64,000 bases of DNA from the NCBI GenBank assembly GCA_003245715.1, contig QKCJ01000024.1, positions 62,001 through 126,000 of the forward strand, written 5' to 3'. Numbering within the stretch: position 1 is the first letter of the stretch; each line of letters starts with the position of its first letter. The notes beneath the pieces were generated by a model. The model made no database searches. It was not told where the DNA came from and saw only the letters and a program-made list of their open reading frames with translations. This DNA comes from a bacterium (GTDB lineage: Bacteria > Planctomycetota > SZUA-567). Shown here one piece after another: positions 25,648 to 35,056 of this stretch. The position numbers and the translations under genes were made by a program.

Positions 25648-28600
25648 ATGAGATCCACGCTTAAAATCAGCGGCAACTCGATGATTAATAACATCCTGAA
25701 TGATTACGCCCGTCTGTATAATGTCCAGAACCAGATGGCCACCGGTCAGAAGGTGAACAAACCATCAGACAATGCCCTGGCAACCAACGAAGCCCTGCGC
25801 CTTGATGCGGTTATCGCCCGCACCAGACAGTACAACACAAATATTATTTCAGGCAACTCCTTCCTCTCGCTATCTGATGGAACACTCAGCAATATGCACG
25901 CGCTTTTAAATAGTGCAAAATCACTGACCGTATCCTCAGCCAGTGAAACCACCACACATGAAATGCGCCAGGCAAATACCGTCGAGATCCAGAGTACCCT
26001 CACAGAAATTATCTCTCTGGCAAACGCCGAAGAAGCCGGACGCTATCTCTTTGGCGGAACAGAAACAACCGAACCGCCATATGAAATTGTCGGCACGCGC
26101 TATGTGTATTACAAAGGAAACGAAGAATCAATTAAGATTCAGTCGGACGCTGCGACCTATACAAACATAAATTCTACCGGGAGCGAAGTTTTCGGTTCAA
26201 TGACCTCAACACTGATGTCGGAGGACTTGTCACCAAAGCTTTCTCTGAGTTCTTCATACAGCACAAGACTTGATGATCTGAACAATGGTTTGGGTATACC
26301 TGCAGGCTCAATTAACATTCGCTACTCTGCCTATCCGGACAATGGAATTAACATTGATCTCAGTGACTGTGACACGCTGGCAGATGTCGCGGAAAAAATC
26401 GAAGCTGAAACAAAAGCGGCAAGTGCCGAGCTTAACCCTAAAAAAACCGCCGGCGCTCCGGTAAGTTACATTGCACAGCGCTATATCAAGGTTGAGCTTA
26501 ACCCCGACGGCAACGGTATCCAGCTTATCGAGACTGATCCGATCTGGGAAACCACCGCAGACCTTCCGGACAAGCGTCCACCGGACTACCCGGCTTTCAC
26601 CAACCCCTCATCACTTGAAGTCACCGATGTCGGCGGTGGTCTTGTAGCAACTCGTCTTGGCATTTCCGGCGAGGTGAACTATACCGTTGACCCGTTGAAT
26701 ATCAGCAAGGTCATCCCGACACCACTTGTCGGCGTTGATGTTGACGCTGCACTGACAAAAAACACCTTACTGTGCAATCTCAAGAATTACGTTGATCGCC
26801 CCTTCACAATCACCAACGGCGCTCTTCCTAACAAGGTCGGCATTATTGAGATTGACGACAGTGCCAATAATTTCAGTAACTGGACACTCAACGGACTTGA
26901 CAGTGGGATAAACACTGACAAGGACGGTGGACTGTATGTGCGGATGGAAGAAACCGCAAGTGGTTCGGGCGAATATTATCTGCGCATATATAAGAACGAT
27001 TCATACCTTTCCAAAGATCTTGTCGCCCAGAGTACAGAAGTTCTGACCTCTCCGGTTAATGTAGGTCTGATCGCAATTGATGAGCAGAATCAGTCAGGTA
27101 TTACCGGTTCAGTCCAGATGCCTGCCGTATCATTGCCGACACCTCCGACAACTCTGCAGGCACAATTTGACGAGTCATTCTCCGCGACAATCAGCGTCCC
27201 TGCCTTCATTCAGGAATTGCAGGAATCTGAATACCATAACGTGACAGACGAGTTCCGTCTTTCCGGGATGATGCGTGGCCGCGACCCGCAGGACAAGGGT
27301 GATGACACCTGCAGTTACGACGGTGAGTTTTATATGGAAGTAAGTAACAGCTATACCGGAGTAGTCAGCGGTGATCCGACCGGGCAGATGCAGAGCGCAA
27401 ATATTAATACCGCAAATCTTGTTCGTGGCTTTGATACTGATGCCAATGGCGATGTATATCTTCGCATGGACGGCGCAAACACTATCGGCGTATACAGCGA
27501 CAGCACATACACGACCCTGGTTGCAAATGCCACATGGAATGTCGGCGACAGCAGCGTATCATTTACCAGCGTAGGCGGACATAACTTCACAGGCACGATG
27601 TCTGTTGAGGATGCAGGTGCACTTCCTGTTGTTGGCAGTGAAGCTAAACTTTCAATTGAAAGCAATGTCGAAGTTAATGTTTATAACTCGGCAACGGCTC
27701 CGCGCTCCCTGATTGCAACCGGTACTCTGCCTGAAGGGGCAGAAAGCGGCATGGTTGATCTTAAGGGTACGGATAATTTTTCATACCTCAGCGGCTCTGT
27801 CTATGTTGACTGGACAAAGAACCTTAATCCTTCAACAGGCTTTGAGTATTTCCAGAGTGACGGGGTTACGCCTCAGGATAAAATCACTTATGACATGACC
27901 TCGACCTTCAACACCGTTGAGGACCTGATGAATGCGGTAAATTCGTCAAACACCTATACCACCGCATCAATTGACGACGATGGCAACAGCCTTAACATCA
28001 CCAGTCATCTTGCCGGCGCGCATATGATTGTTACAGAGTCAATGAACCGTATTAATCATTACAATGACAACGGGCAACTTGGCGAGATCAACCTCACAAG
28101 CATCATCAACGACTTCAATACTGAATTCGATGGTAAAATTTACAGCAATATTACTACAAAAACCGGAGATACCGTTACCATCGGTGCCGCAACCTGCACT
28201 AAATATACAACAACAGTTGAATTGTTCAACAACACCCCCACAGATGATGACTTTGACGAGGAGACAGATCTGGTGGGAAGTACAAAATCTGAAGCAGCCT
28301 ATGACGCAAGTACCAATACATGGTATCAGTATGATTCCATTAATGGCACATGGAATAGTGTCAGCAATTATCCGCAAAATACGGCGCTGAGCATTACCCA
28401 GTCCAATCATTCAGGGCTTAACGGAACACTTGAGCTGAACAGCATACGTCTGCCGCAGCCACCGTATACCGAGACAACATATTTCGATCCCGATGCCGCC
28501 GCCGGCCAGAAGAACCTCAGCGCCGCAATTGTCATCGACACCAAGAGCAGCGTTTTCAATAATAATATTGACGGCGCAGGATCATCATACGGTTTTCTTG

Positions 28601-30174
28601 ATTACAGCGAAATAACCAACGCCCTACAGGGAATAAATACTGATGATGATGGCAACCTGTATGTAACAACCGGATTTAAAGTCACTAATGACACAGACGA
28701 GCAGCTCAACAAGCTTGAATTACGCGGCATTATCGACGGAACCAATACAGATGCAAACGGAGAATTGTTTGCCGTAACCTCCTACGCAATTGAAAATGAC
28801 AATAGCAGTGCCTCAGGTGGCCGTCAGATAAACCAGCTCTCCCTGAAAAACTTCACCAGAGGTAATGAATCAACCCTCGATGGCAAGATTTATGCACAGA
28901 TTGATACAGGCACAGGTTTCATCAATTTTTATAATGACGACCCCAATGCAATACCGTCAACAGCCACTCTCGTTGGACGTGGCACAATCGCCGCTTTCCC
29001 AGCACAGGTCACCATCACCCCGCAAAACGGCTACAAACTGACCGGCAGCCTTTACCTTGATGGTGGTGTCAGTGATGATGGAAACATTGTAATCGACCTT
29101 AACCGCGGCTCAGTTATGATGTATGAGGACTCAACGCTTAATCCCAATACTCTTGTTGCCGCCGGTAACAGCGACTCAAACGGTGATGTCGAACTTCTGG
29201 AAGAAAACAGCTCAGGTATCAGCGGTGAAGCCCTGCTTCCAGCCCCAGGTGGCAAACAGGACATTTCCTTTGATAACAACATCACAATTGACACCCGTGA
29301 GCGCCAGCTTATTGCCTACTCGGATGCTGATTATATCCATCGCGTAGCGACCGGCAGTTTTTCACAGTTTGCCGGTGGTGAGGTTGATCTGACTGCTCTC
29401 AACAGCAGCAAGCTCGGCGGCTCTATGTACTTCAATTCTGTGGTTGAGAGTACTGACACAGCCAAGCAGATTCAGAACCTCTCACTTGACGGTATCAAAC
29501 TCGGAGTAAACACCAACGTCAACGGACAGCTTTATATGGAGGTCACCGAGAACCCTCCGGCAAGCGGAACCTGGGAGGTCAATGTCTTTACGACAGATGA
29601 TCCGGCAATTGCGGGTAACCGGGTTGCAACCGGAACTATTGATATGGACACCGGAATCGTTACACTTACACAGGACAACGCTTCAGGAATAAGCGGCAGC
29701 CTGAAAGTTGCCGATCCGCCAGCATGGTACCCAACAGCTCAGAACACGGCCGGCGGTCTTGTACAAATTGATGTCAGCGGACAGGACAATGATTTGGTGG
29801 TTTCGCCGCAGAGAGGACTGCAGAATTCCGGTGAGAACCGTGAAGAGAACATCTTCACCACCCTCAACGATGTTATGGATGCGATGAATAATGATGATGT
29901 TGAGAAGCTGCACGATCTTCTTGAGAACTTTGAGACTGACCACAACCGGATTCTGACGGCGCGGGCAAATATCGGTACGCGAATTGACCGCCTTGATCTG
30001 CTGACCTCAAGGCATGAGGATGAAATCATCAACTTTGTGACCCTGCGTTCAGAACGTATTGACCTTGATTATTCTTCAGCGGTTGTCGAATATCAGACAG
30101 CACAGAATGTCTTTGACGCTGCGTTAAAAACAACGGCTCAGATTATGCCTATGAGCCTGGTCGACTATGTATAA
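25648..30174 (+). CDS. flgL: Giant FlgL-type hook-filament junction protein
   Basis: A 1508-residue protein; FlgL is usually 300-450 residues. Residues 1-140 are a typical flagellin/FlgL D0-D1 (ATGQKVNKPSDNALA, SDGTLSNMHALLNSA, NAEEAGRYLFGG) and 1395-1508 the matching C-terminal helices (ANIGTRIDRLDLL, SRHEDEIINF, SAVVEYQTAQNVFDAAL). Between them lies about 1250 residues of beta-rich sequence with two flagellin-hook IN-like motifs (about 226-253 and 746-797) and a set of repeated motifs. It probably forms a large decoration at the hook-filament junction. It follows flgK by 18 bp, with AAGGAG before the ATG. Family assignment rests on both termini and the neighbour. Confidence 0.88.
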   Translation: MRSTLKISGNSMINNILNDYARLYNVQNQMATGQKVNKPSDNALATNEALRLDAVIARTRQYNTNIISGNSFLSLSDGTLSNMHALLNSAKSLTVSSASETTTHEMRQANTVEIQSTLTEIISLANAEEAGRYLFGGTETTEPPYEIVGTRYVYYKGNEESIKIQSDAATYTNINSTGSEVFGSMTSTLMSEDLSPKLSLSSSYSTRLDDLNNGLGIPAGSINIRYSAYPDNGINIDLSDCDTLADVAEKIEAETKAASAELNPKKTAGAPVSYIAQRYIKVELNPDGNGIQLIETDPIWETTADLPDKRPPDYPAFTNPSSLEVTDVGGGLVATRLGISGEVNYTVDPLNISKVIPTPLVGVDVDAALTKNTLLCNLKNYVDRPFTITNGALPNKVGIIEIDDSANNFSNWTLNGLDSGINTDKDGGLYVRMEETASGSGEYYLRIYKNDSYLSKDLVAQSTEVLTSPVNVGLIAIDEQNQSGITGSVQMPAVSLPTPPTTLQAQFDESFSATISVPAFIQELQESEYHNVTDEFRLSGMMRGRDPQDKGDDTCSYDGEFYMEVSNSYTGVVSGDPTGQMQSANINTANLVRGFDTDANGDVYLRMDGANTIGVYSDSTYTTLVANATWNVGDSSVSFTSVGGHNFTGTMSVEDAGALPVVGSEAKLSIESNVEVNVYNSATAPRSLIATGTLPEGAESGMVDLKGTDNFSYLSGSVYVDWTKNLNPSTGFEYFQSDGVTPQDKITYDMTSTFNTVEDLMNAVNSSNTYTTASIDDDGNSLNITSHLAGAHMIVTESMNRINHYNDNGQLGEINLTSIINDFNTEFDGKIYSNITTKTGDTVTIGAATCTKYTTTVELFNNTPTDDDFDEETDLVGSTKSEAAYDASTNTWYQYDSINGTWNSVSNYPQNTALSITQSNHSGLNGTLELNSIRLPQPPYTETTYFDPDAAAGQKNLSAAIVIDTKSSVFNNNIDGAGSSYGFLDYSEITNALQGINTDDDGNLYVTTGFKVTNDTDEQLNKLELRGIIDGTNTDANGELFAVTSYAIENDNSSASGGRQINQLSLKNFTRGNESTLDGKIYAQIDTGTGFINFYNDDPNAIPSTATLVGRGTIAAFPAQVTITPQNGYKLTGSLYLDGGVSDDGNIVIDLNRGSVMMYEDSTLNPNTLVAAGNSDSNGDVELLEENSSGISGEALLPAPGGKQDISFDNNITIDTRERQLIAYSDADYIHRVATGSFSQFAGGEVDLTALNSSKLGGSMYFNSVVESTDTAKQIQNLSLDGIKLGVNTNVNGQLYMEVTENPPASGTWEVNVFTTDDPAIAGNRVATGTIDMDTGIVTLTQDNASGISGSLKVADPPAWYPTAQNTAGGLVQIDVSGQDNDLVVSPQRGLQNSGENREENIFTTLNDVMDAMNNDDVEKLHDLLENFETDHNRILTARANIGTRIDRLDLLTSRHEDEIINFVTLRSERIDLDYSSAVVEYQTAQNVFDAALKTTAQIMPMSLVDYV
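26905..29700 (+). repeat. Degenerate repeat array inside giant FlgL
   Basis: Eight copies of a G-x-[ND]-T-x3-G-x-[LIVF]-[YF] motif begin at residues 420, 551, 594, 822, 995, 1031, 1072 and 1286 (for example GINTDKDGGLY, GFDTDANGDVY and GVNTNVNGQLY). A second motif, [SG]-x2-x-G-[ST] (SGITGS, SYLSGS, SGLNGT, SGISGS), recurs eight times about 60-65 residues after members of the first. A linker of the type LVAxGT sits between them. Copies have diverged at DNA level. Confidence 0.75.
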
Positions 30175-30191
30175 CTATCAGGACTTTTGCT

Positions 30192-31295
30192 TTGGCAGAA
30201 ATAATATTATTACGCTTTGGTGAACAACTAAGTCAGAAAATTGCCGCTGGCCTGCTTAACCGCGGGCACAGCGCAATTCAAATTGAAGAATTAAATGAAC
30301 TGTACGACACCCTGATTAAAAACAAGTCAGACCTTGTCCTGATTAATTTCGACCCGGATGAGGGCTGGCCATATCTGGCGTCGCAGAAAATCCGCAAAAC
30401 AAAAGGCATCAGCTTCACGAAAATCCTCGCTATTACCCCTAAGACAAACATGGGACAGATCGAGAAGATTTTCGCCTCGGGGATCAACGACTGCTTCTCC
30501 CGCCCATTCAAACTTAAAGCCCTCCTCGATAAAATTGCAGAGCTGCTAATTGCCAAAATGGAACCGGAGGAAACAGTTGCTGAAGCCAAAGAAGACAAAC
30601 CAAAACTGCCAAAGGTTCTTCTTGACACCTACAACCTTATTGAGCAGGAAGGCCGGAAACTTGGTGATGTTGCGGAGATCAGCAGTGGCATCGCCGTCCA
30701 TGACCCAAGAGCCAGAAGAATGACCTGCCCCGGCCCAGACTGGAGCCCGGCAATTATCGAATCTTCAATCATCCCGTTTTTTATCAATGAAGAGCGCGAA
30801 TTCTATCTTCTGCGCAAAGACCTGATGCGTCGCATGCCAAGGGATGAGGAGTACAAGGTCAATGAAAAAATCATTGTCAAAAGAACTGTGCTGCCGGTAA
30901 GTGCAGCGATAGATAATGCCAAGCAGCCCTTCGTTGCCGGACTTTACGGAGTACAGACGGTAAAAGGATTATCCTGCGGCTATCTCTGCAGTGTGCTCAA
31001 TTCACGTTATTGCCAGTTTTTCTTCAACCGTTTCCGCCCGCCGGCGGAAGGGCTGCGCGGAGTATATCTCGCAAAAAAAGATCTTGAAGGACTGCCGCTG
31101 ATAATCCCGGACATGAGCGAGCAGATGGAACTTGTAGATATCAACCACCGGCTGAGTACGGTCAACCCGTCAACACGTAACGCCTCACGCATGATTGAAC
31201 GCGGCAAAATGCTGGCGGAAGCAAACCGCCTTATTTTCCGAATTTTCGGTTTCACCGATGAAGCAATAAAAGAGCTTACCGATATGCACTTTTAA
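30192..31295 (+). CDS. Receiver-like domain fused to a TaqI-type target-recognition domain
   Basis: A 367-residue protein. Residues 1-120 have receiver topology (IILLRFGEQLSQ, SDLVLINFDPDEG, FTKILAITPKT, FSRPFKLKALLDKI), but the expected phosphoacceptor is Asn52 and the acidic pair is missing. Residues 150-330 look like the DNA-recognition domain of type I specificity subunits or TaqI/Eco57I methylases: KLGDVAEISSGI, KIIVKRTVLPVSAAID, LCSVLNSRYCQFFF and YLAKKDLEGLPLIIPD. No methylase or nuclease motif is present. The start is TTG at 30192 with AGGAC upstream. It lies 17 bp after flgL with no terminator, so it is in the flagellar transcript. Confidence 0.72.
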   Translation: MAEIILLRFGEQLSQKIAAGLLNRGHSAIQIEELNELYDTLIKNKSDLVLINFDPDEGWPYLASQKIRKTKGISFTKILAITPKTNMGQIEKIFASGINDCFSRPFKLKALLDKIAELLIAKMEPEETVAEAKEDKPKLPKVLLDTYNLIEQEGRKLGDVAEISSGIAVHDPRARRMTCPGPDWSPAIIESSIIPFFINEEREFYLLRKDLMRRMPRDEEYKVNEKIIVKRTVLPVSAAIDNAKQPFVAGLYGVQTVKGLSCGYLCSVLNSRYCQFFFNRFRPPAEGLRGVYLAKKDLEGLPLIIPDMSEQMELVDINHRLSTVNPSTRNASRMIERGKMLAEANRLIFRIFGFTDEAIKELTDMHF

Positions 31296-31363
31296 AATCC
31301 GGCGGAATTGTTTTCAGTAAACCCACAAAGAAAACGCCATCCAGTCACCGGCAGGACAAGACG

Positions 31364-32161
31364 CTATTTTCTCGCGATAATATAGCAAACCCAGCCTTCA
31401 CAGTTTTCCGCTTCATGAGTGAGGACAAACTTGCCATCCCCTTCCTCATTCTCTTCGTCCCAGCCTTCCCAGTAAACACCAACCTCAGTAAAACCGGCTT
31501 CGGCAAGAAGATCCGTAATCTCGCGCAATGTCCACAGACGCCACTCATACTCAAAAGCCTTGTCAAGACGCGTTCCGTCAGGGAAGTTGAAATGAATATA
31601 GTTAACCGCTTCAGAGGTTATCGGATTGAAACTGTGCTGCTCCCAGACATAATTAAAGCCGTCAACCTCCTTCTCCTCCTCACAGGTATCAGCCGACTCT
31701 GTTCCGCCATAGGCGTCAAGAAACAAAATGCCGTTTTCATTGAGCGACTTGTGTGAGTTTTTAAAGTACGCCAGAAGATCCTTACGTTGTTTGAAGAGAA
31801 AATACGAAAAATTCATCGCCAGAATCACGTCAACAGAAGGCTTGCTGACATTAAGGACATTATCACAGACAATGCTCAAATCCGACTTTCTGTCCTTTAA
31901 CTTAGGCAGAATATTCTTGCGCCCCCAGTCCAGAACCTCACCATCAAGGTCAACGGCAATAGCTTTATTCTTCTTGCTTCGCGAGACAAACTCAACAGCA
32001 GCCGCAAACGATCCGCAGAAATCCTCCCGCAAAACCCTCGGCTTAACGCCATTAAACCGTTTGTAATGCTTGATAACAAAATCAATATCTGCATCCACAC
32101 ACTGCACCGACTTGAGGTATAGCTTATACTTGTCCGCCTTTGCTGCCGTAAGCTTTGCCAT
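31364..32161 (-). CDS. SAM-dependent methyltransferase
   Basis: A 265-residue class I methyltransferase. The motif I variant VLREDFCGSFAAAVEF is the form found in a family of predicted small-molecule or protein methyltransferases, followed by AIAVDLDGEVLDWG, DVILAMNFSYFLF and GILFLDAYGG. I chose the ATG at 32161 with GGAG 11 bases upstream; a GTG at 32173 has the GGAG directly against it. The gene is convergent with the flagellar operon and separated from the next gene by a terminator. Substrate unknown. Confidence 0.85.
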   Translation of the reverse strand: MAKLTAAKADKYKLYLKSVQCVDADIDFVIKHYKRFNGVKPRVLREDFCGSFAAAVEFVSRSKKNKAIAVDLDGEVLDWGRKNILPKLKDRKSDLSIVCDNVLNVSKPSVDVILAMNFSYFLFKQRKDLLAYFKNSHKSLNENGILFLDAYGGTESADTCEEEKEVDGFNYVWEQHSFNPITSEAVNYIHFNFPDGTRLDKAFEYEWRLWTLREITDLLAEAGFTEVGVYWEGWDEENEEGDGKFVLTHEAENCEGWVCYIIARK

Positions 32162-32206
32162 GATATCAGACACTCCACAATAGAATATTAACGTTTGTAT
32201 AAAAAA

Positions 32207-32233
32207 CGATGCCCGGCACTAGCACAGGCATCG
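32207..32233 (-). terminator. Intrinsic terminator after the 36-residue protein gene
   Basis: CGATGCC (32207-32213) pairs with GGCATCG (32227-32233). AAAAAA to its left gives a U-tract for leftward transcription. It ends the small gene at 32294 and insulates the methyltransferase gene. Confidence 0.75.
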
Positions 32234-32293
32234 CAGAATAATCTATTTGCTGCAAGCTAAAACCAGACGCAGCAAACAAGACCTGAATCAGAA

Positions 32294-32404
32294 CTACCCG
32301 CGAGCAGTCTTCTTCTTGGCTGGTAATGAACCGCCCTTGTGCAACCAACGGCCACGGTATACGCCACGACGGGCACCTGAAGGCCTGCATCTTGAATGTG
32401 CCAT
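32294..32404 (-). CDS. Small, strongly basic 36-residue protein
   Basis: MAHSRCRPSGARRGVYRGRW, followed by LHKGGSLPAKKKTARG, with no acidic residue. The ATG at 32404 has a near-perfect Shine-Dalgarno AAGGAG with seven bases of spacing, an AT-rich upstream region that could hold a promoter, and its own terminator downstream, so it is a real, independently expressed gene. Size and charge recall very small ribosomal or RNA-binding proteins such as bTHX, but the sequence is not close enough to call. No other frame in the stretch has these signals. Confidence 0.72.
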   Translation of the reverse strand: MAHSRCRPSGARRGVYRGRWLHKGGSLPAKKKTARG

Positions 32405-33032
32405 TTAACATCTCCTTATATAAAAAAATGATGAATATATCTTTTAATATTCGCTCAGCCGATACGAAAATAATCGACAATAAGCATAATAAGATACAGA
32501 AATAAAGGCCAAAGTCAACAAGCTCTGAAAATTTAATCCATTTTAGATAAATTTTCCACAAAAGATGCCAATGACAATAAATTAGAATTCAGTTAAATTA
32601 TCAACGTAAACTTCTTGTCGGACATCGACAATAACCGCCTCTCCATGATTTTTTTTGCCTTTTCAACAAAAAAATTAACGAGTTATTAACACTCAATCCA
32701 AAGATGCCACCAAACATCAAACAATCACCTGCACCGCCATAACCACTTACAGAGAATACAGTTAAAATAATCAATATTTTAACGACCGCCATTATTGATA
32801 TATAGCAAAGCGCAAGTTACGAACAAAAAATTCAAAAACTCAACTTTATCCGAAAAAAAGGTCTTGAAATTTAATTATATTCGGATATTTAAGGGTAATG
32901 TTAATTCATTTAAAGTTGATTTATTTGGTTAACAAGATGTATGGGAGCGATTTTATCGCGTTGGGAAGTTGGGAGAACTTAATCTGCCGTAATCATGTAG
33001 GTGCGGCAACAATTAGGCAAAGGGGGATATTT
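32405..33032. promoter_or_regulatory. AT-rich divergent intergenic region with candidate promoter
   Basis: 628 bp without a supported gene. It holds the promoter of the leftward small basic gene, an inverted repeat TTGTCG/CGACAA (32615-32631), and on the + strand a weak promoter-like TTGAAA (32864-32869) with 16 bp to TATTTA (32886-32891). A longer reading frame begins at 32898 but lacks a ribosome-binding site. Confidence 0.4.
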
Positions 33033-33332
33033 ATGGGGGGCGACATCAAGAGCAGTGCAATGGAACTGGGGTTTTCTGAAGTAGAGATTGATCAGTGGCG
33101 CGAAGGGGTGGTCAAAATACGGGAGAAGATGTTCCGCAAACACTGGAAGAACCGCAGGCAGATTCCTGACCTGATTTCCAGAACTGATGCCCGTAATTTT
33201 GAATTTATTGTTGAGTGGCATGATGAGTCTCCGGACTTTATCAACCGTAATAAGGAAAGACGCCGTCTCGACAAGCTAATCGCCATCGGAGTAGATGTCA
33301 ATCTCCCGCGTGAGCAGCAACCGGTAGTCTGA
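33033..33332 (+). CDS. Hypothetical small protein
   Basis: A 99-residue, charged, mainly helical protein (ELGFSEVEIDQWREGVV, then KMFRKHWKNRRQIPD and RNKERRRLDKLIAIGVD). No family recognised. The start at 33033 has AGGGGG seven bases upstream; earlier in-frame codons do not. A strong terminator follows, so it is monocistronic. Confidence 0.68.
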   Translation: MGGDIKSSAMELGFSEVEIDQWREGVVKIREKMFRKHWKNRRQIPDLISRTDARNFEFIVEWHDESPDFINRNKERRRLDKLIAIGVDVNLPREQQPVV

Positions 33333-33352
33333 TTTAAGCCTTATTCCATCAT

Positions 33353-33378
33353 GCCGACCTTACCGGGTCGGCTTTTTT
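33353..33378 (+). terminator. Intrinsic terminator
   Basis: GCCGACC (33353-33359) pairs with GGTCGGC (33366-33372) over a short loop, followed by TTTTTT, 21 bp after the hypothetical gene stop. Confidence 0.92.
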
Positions 33379-33410
33379 AATTAACCAGCCAGTTTTCAGA
33401 AAGGCTTACC

Positions 33411-34184
33411 ATGGATCAGCAAACACCAAAACCTGACATCATGAAATACATAACGATTATTATCGTTTCTTTTGTTATTGCTACGGTGGTACTTGCCTAT
33501 CTGACGATAAACGCCGCGCCTTCTCTGCTTGATAAAATCTTTGAGAAGACCGACCATCTGAGCAAGACCTTCAGAACCGGGACGGTCAACCATTCTTTTC
33601 AGGATTATGTCTCAAGCATCTCATCATCCGGCGGCAATGAGCTGATGGTAGCCAAACTTGAATCACTTGAAACAGTATCCAAATCCGACGAGCTGAAAGT
33701 TTTCTGGGAGAAGCTCAACCTCGGCACGACCCGGTCAGACATTTCCGTACCGGCGATTTACCGTTTTTATATTGATATTAACGGAAGCTGGTCGATGATT
33801 ACCGACAACAACGTCTGCGTGGTTGTTGCCCCGCCGATCAGGCCGATCATACCCGTAGCGATAGACACAGAATTACTGCAGAAACGCTCTGAGCAGGGTT
33901 TTTTACGCTGGAATGAAGAAGAGCAGATGGCGGAGCTTGAGAAGAGTATCACCCCGAGCCTGAATCAGAAAGCCAACGCTAAAATTGAGCTGATTAAGGA
34001 CAAAGCCCGCTATTCTATCGCCAGATTTGTCGAGAAATGGGTAATGCTTGAAAACCGGAAAGCGAAGAATAAAATTACCGCGATCAAGGTTATCTTCCCT
34101 GATGAGGTCGGCAAACCCGGTAATATTTACTCAAGCCTGCTGCTTGACTCAAAAGATAATTTCTTTAATGAAGCTAACGAGTAA
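33411..34184 (+). CDS. Single-pass membrane protein, DUF4230-like
   Basis: A 257-residue protein with one N-terminal transmembrane helix (about 12-33, YITIIIVSFVIATVVLAYLTI) and a large outer or periplasmic part. The region about 120-215 (a short beta hairpin, VCVVVAPPIRPIIPVAIDTE, then a long charged helix) resembles the layout of DUF4230 proteins; I rate this match as modest. AAAGG precedes the ATG. It is convergent with the next gene, 21 bp apart. Function unknown. Confidence 0.68.
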   Translation: MDQQTPKPDIMKYITIIIVSFVIATVVLAYLTINAAPSLLDKIFEKTDHLSKTFRTGTVNHSFQDYVSSISSSGGNELMVAKLESLETVSKSDELKVFWEKLNLGTTRSDISVPAIYRFYIDINGSWSMITDNNVCVVVAPPIRPIIPVAIDTELLQKRSEQGFLRWNEEEQMAELEKSITPSLNQKANAKIELIKDKARYSIARFVEKWVMLENRKAKNKITAIKVIFPDEVGKPGNIYSSLLLDSKDNFFNEANE

Positions 34185-34205
34185 ATCCCGGACGCCCGCG
34201 GAAAA

Positions 34206-34829
34206 TTAGTGCAGGAATTTATGCCATGAGCCAAGACTGTGCAGAAAGCCCTCACCGTAACCGAAATACTTGTTAAGGATCGCCCCCGCAAGCAGGCAGG
34301 GGATCATATTCAGAAAATAATTATCAAACCGCGCATGCCCGCCGACAACCGGGAATTTCCATTCCTGATCCGGATAGAGAATAGGCACACCGCTGACCGT
34401 CAACGAATCACCAAGGATGTGAATGAATACCCCAAGAAAGCAAAGAAAAGCGGTAAATGGCGAACACCAGTTACCCATAACACCAAGAATGTCAAGCATG
34501 GCCGGGTTAACAGTATCGGCAAAAATATCATTACGCAGCGGCCCGGAAATCAGATAACCGGCAACGAACAGTAACCCCGCCAGCAATGCCGTCCAGAGAC
34601 TGTGGCTGGCAAAGCCACGATGCTTTATCGGCAGGTATTTCTGCAGAATAATATCAAGATCCGGCAAGGTTGCAGCTAAGCCGGCAATCATAAAACAATG
34701 ACCCGCGCCAAGCTCGGGCAAAGAGAATATTTTTTCTGGCAAGCCTGATAATCCCTGCAGATCACTTCTGAAATAAATCAGAGGTGAGACAACAATAACC
34801 GCAGTAGATACATGGCCTATCAGCTTCAC
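34206..34829 (-). CDS. YdjM/DUF457-type membrane-bound predicted hydrolase
   Basis: A 207-residue polytopic protein with the metal-binding pattern of the LexA-binding-inner-membrane-protein-like hydrolases: LPDLDI, HRGFASHSL and FIHILGDSLTVSGVPILYP. His and Asp residues in these three blocks are likely ligands. About four transmembrane helices. The start is GTG at 34829 with AGAGGA upstream. Substrate is unknown for the family. Confidence 0.82.
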   Translation of the reverse strand: MKLIGHVSTAVIVVSPLIYFRSDLQGLSGLPEKIFSLPELGAGHCFMIAGLAATLPDLDIILQKYLPIKHRGFASHSLWTALLAGLLFVAGYLISGPLRNDIFADTVNPAMLDILGVMGNWCSPFTAFLCFLGVFIHILGDSLTVSGVPILYPDQEWKFPVVGGHARFDNYFLNMIPCLLAGAILNKYFGYGEGFLHSLGSWHKFLH

Positions 34830-35056
34830 AGTAACATCCTCTCCTTCTTTCCCTATTTATCGGAAGAATCCGGATACAAACAGCAACAAAACACACAAAA
34901 ATACGCGGCAAATCCTAAAGCCACCACCGCCCCATTATTTTATTATGAGAAAACGGTATTTTCCGCCAAATGCTCTTTATTGACAGAGTGCATTTATGTA
35001 TTATAGATGAATTCTTTAATCGGGTGCCAGCACTCAACTTTTAACAAGAGAAGATT

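Noticed and set aside
30192-31295. Restriction-modification locus
   Set aside because: There is a TRD-like domain but no methylase catalytic motif, nuclease or translocase gene nearby, so an active RM system is not supported.
32166-32561. 131-residue leftward ORF
   Set aside because: It is in a different frame of the 36-residue gene and runs through that gene's terminator; the 36-residue frame has the Shine-Dalgarno sequence.
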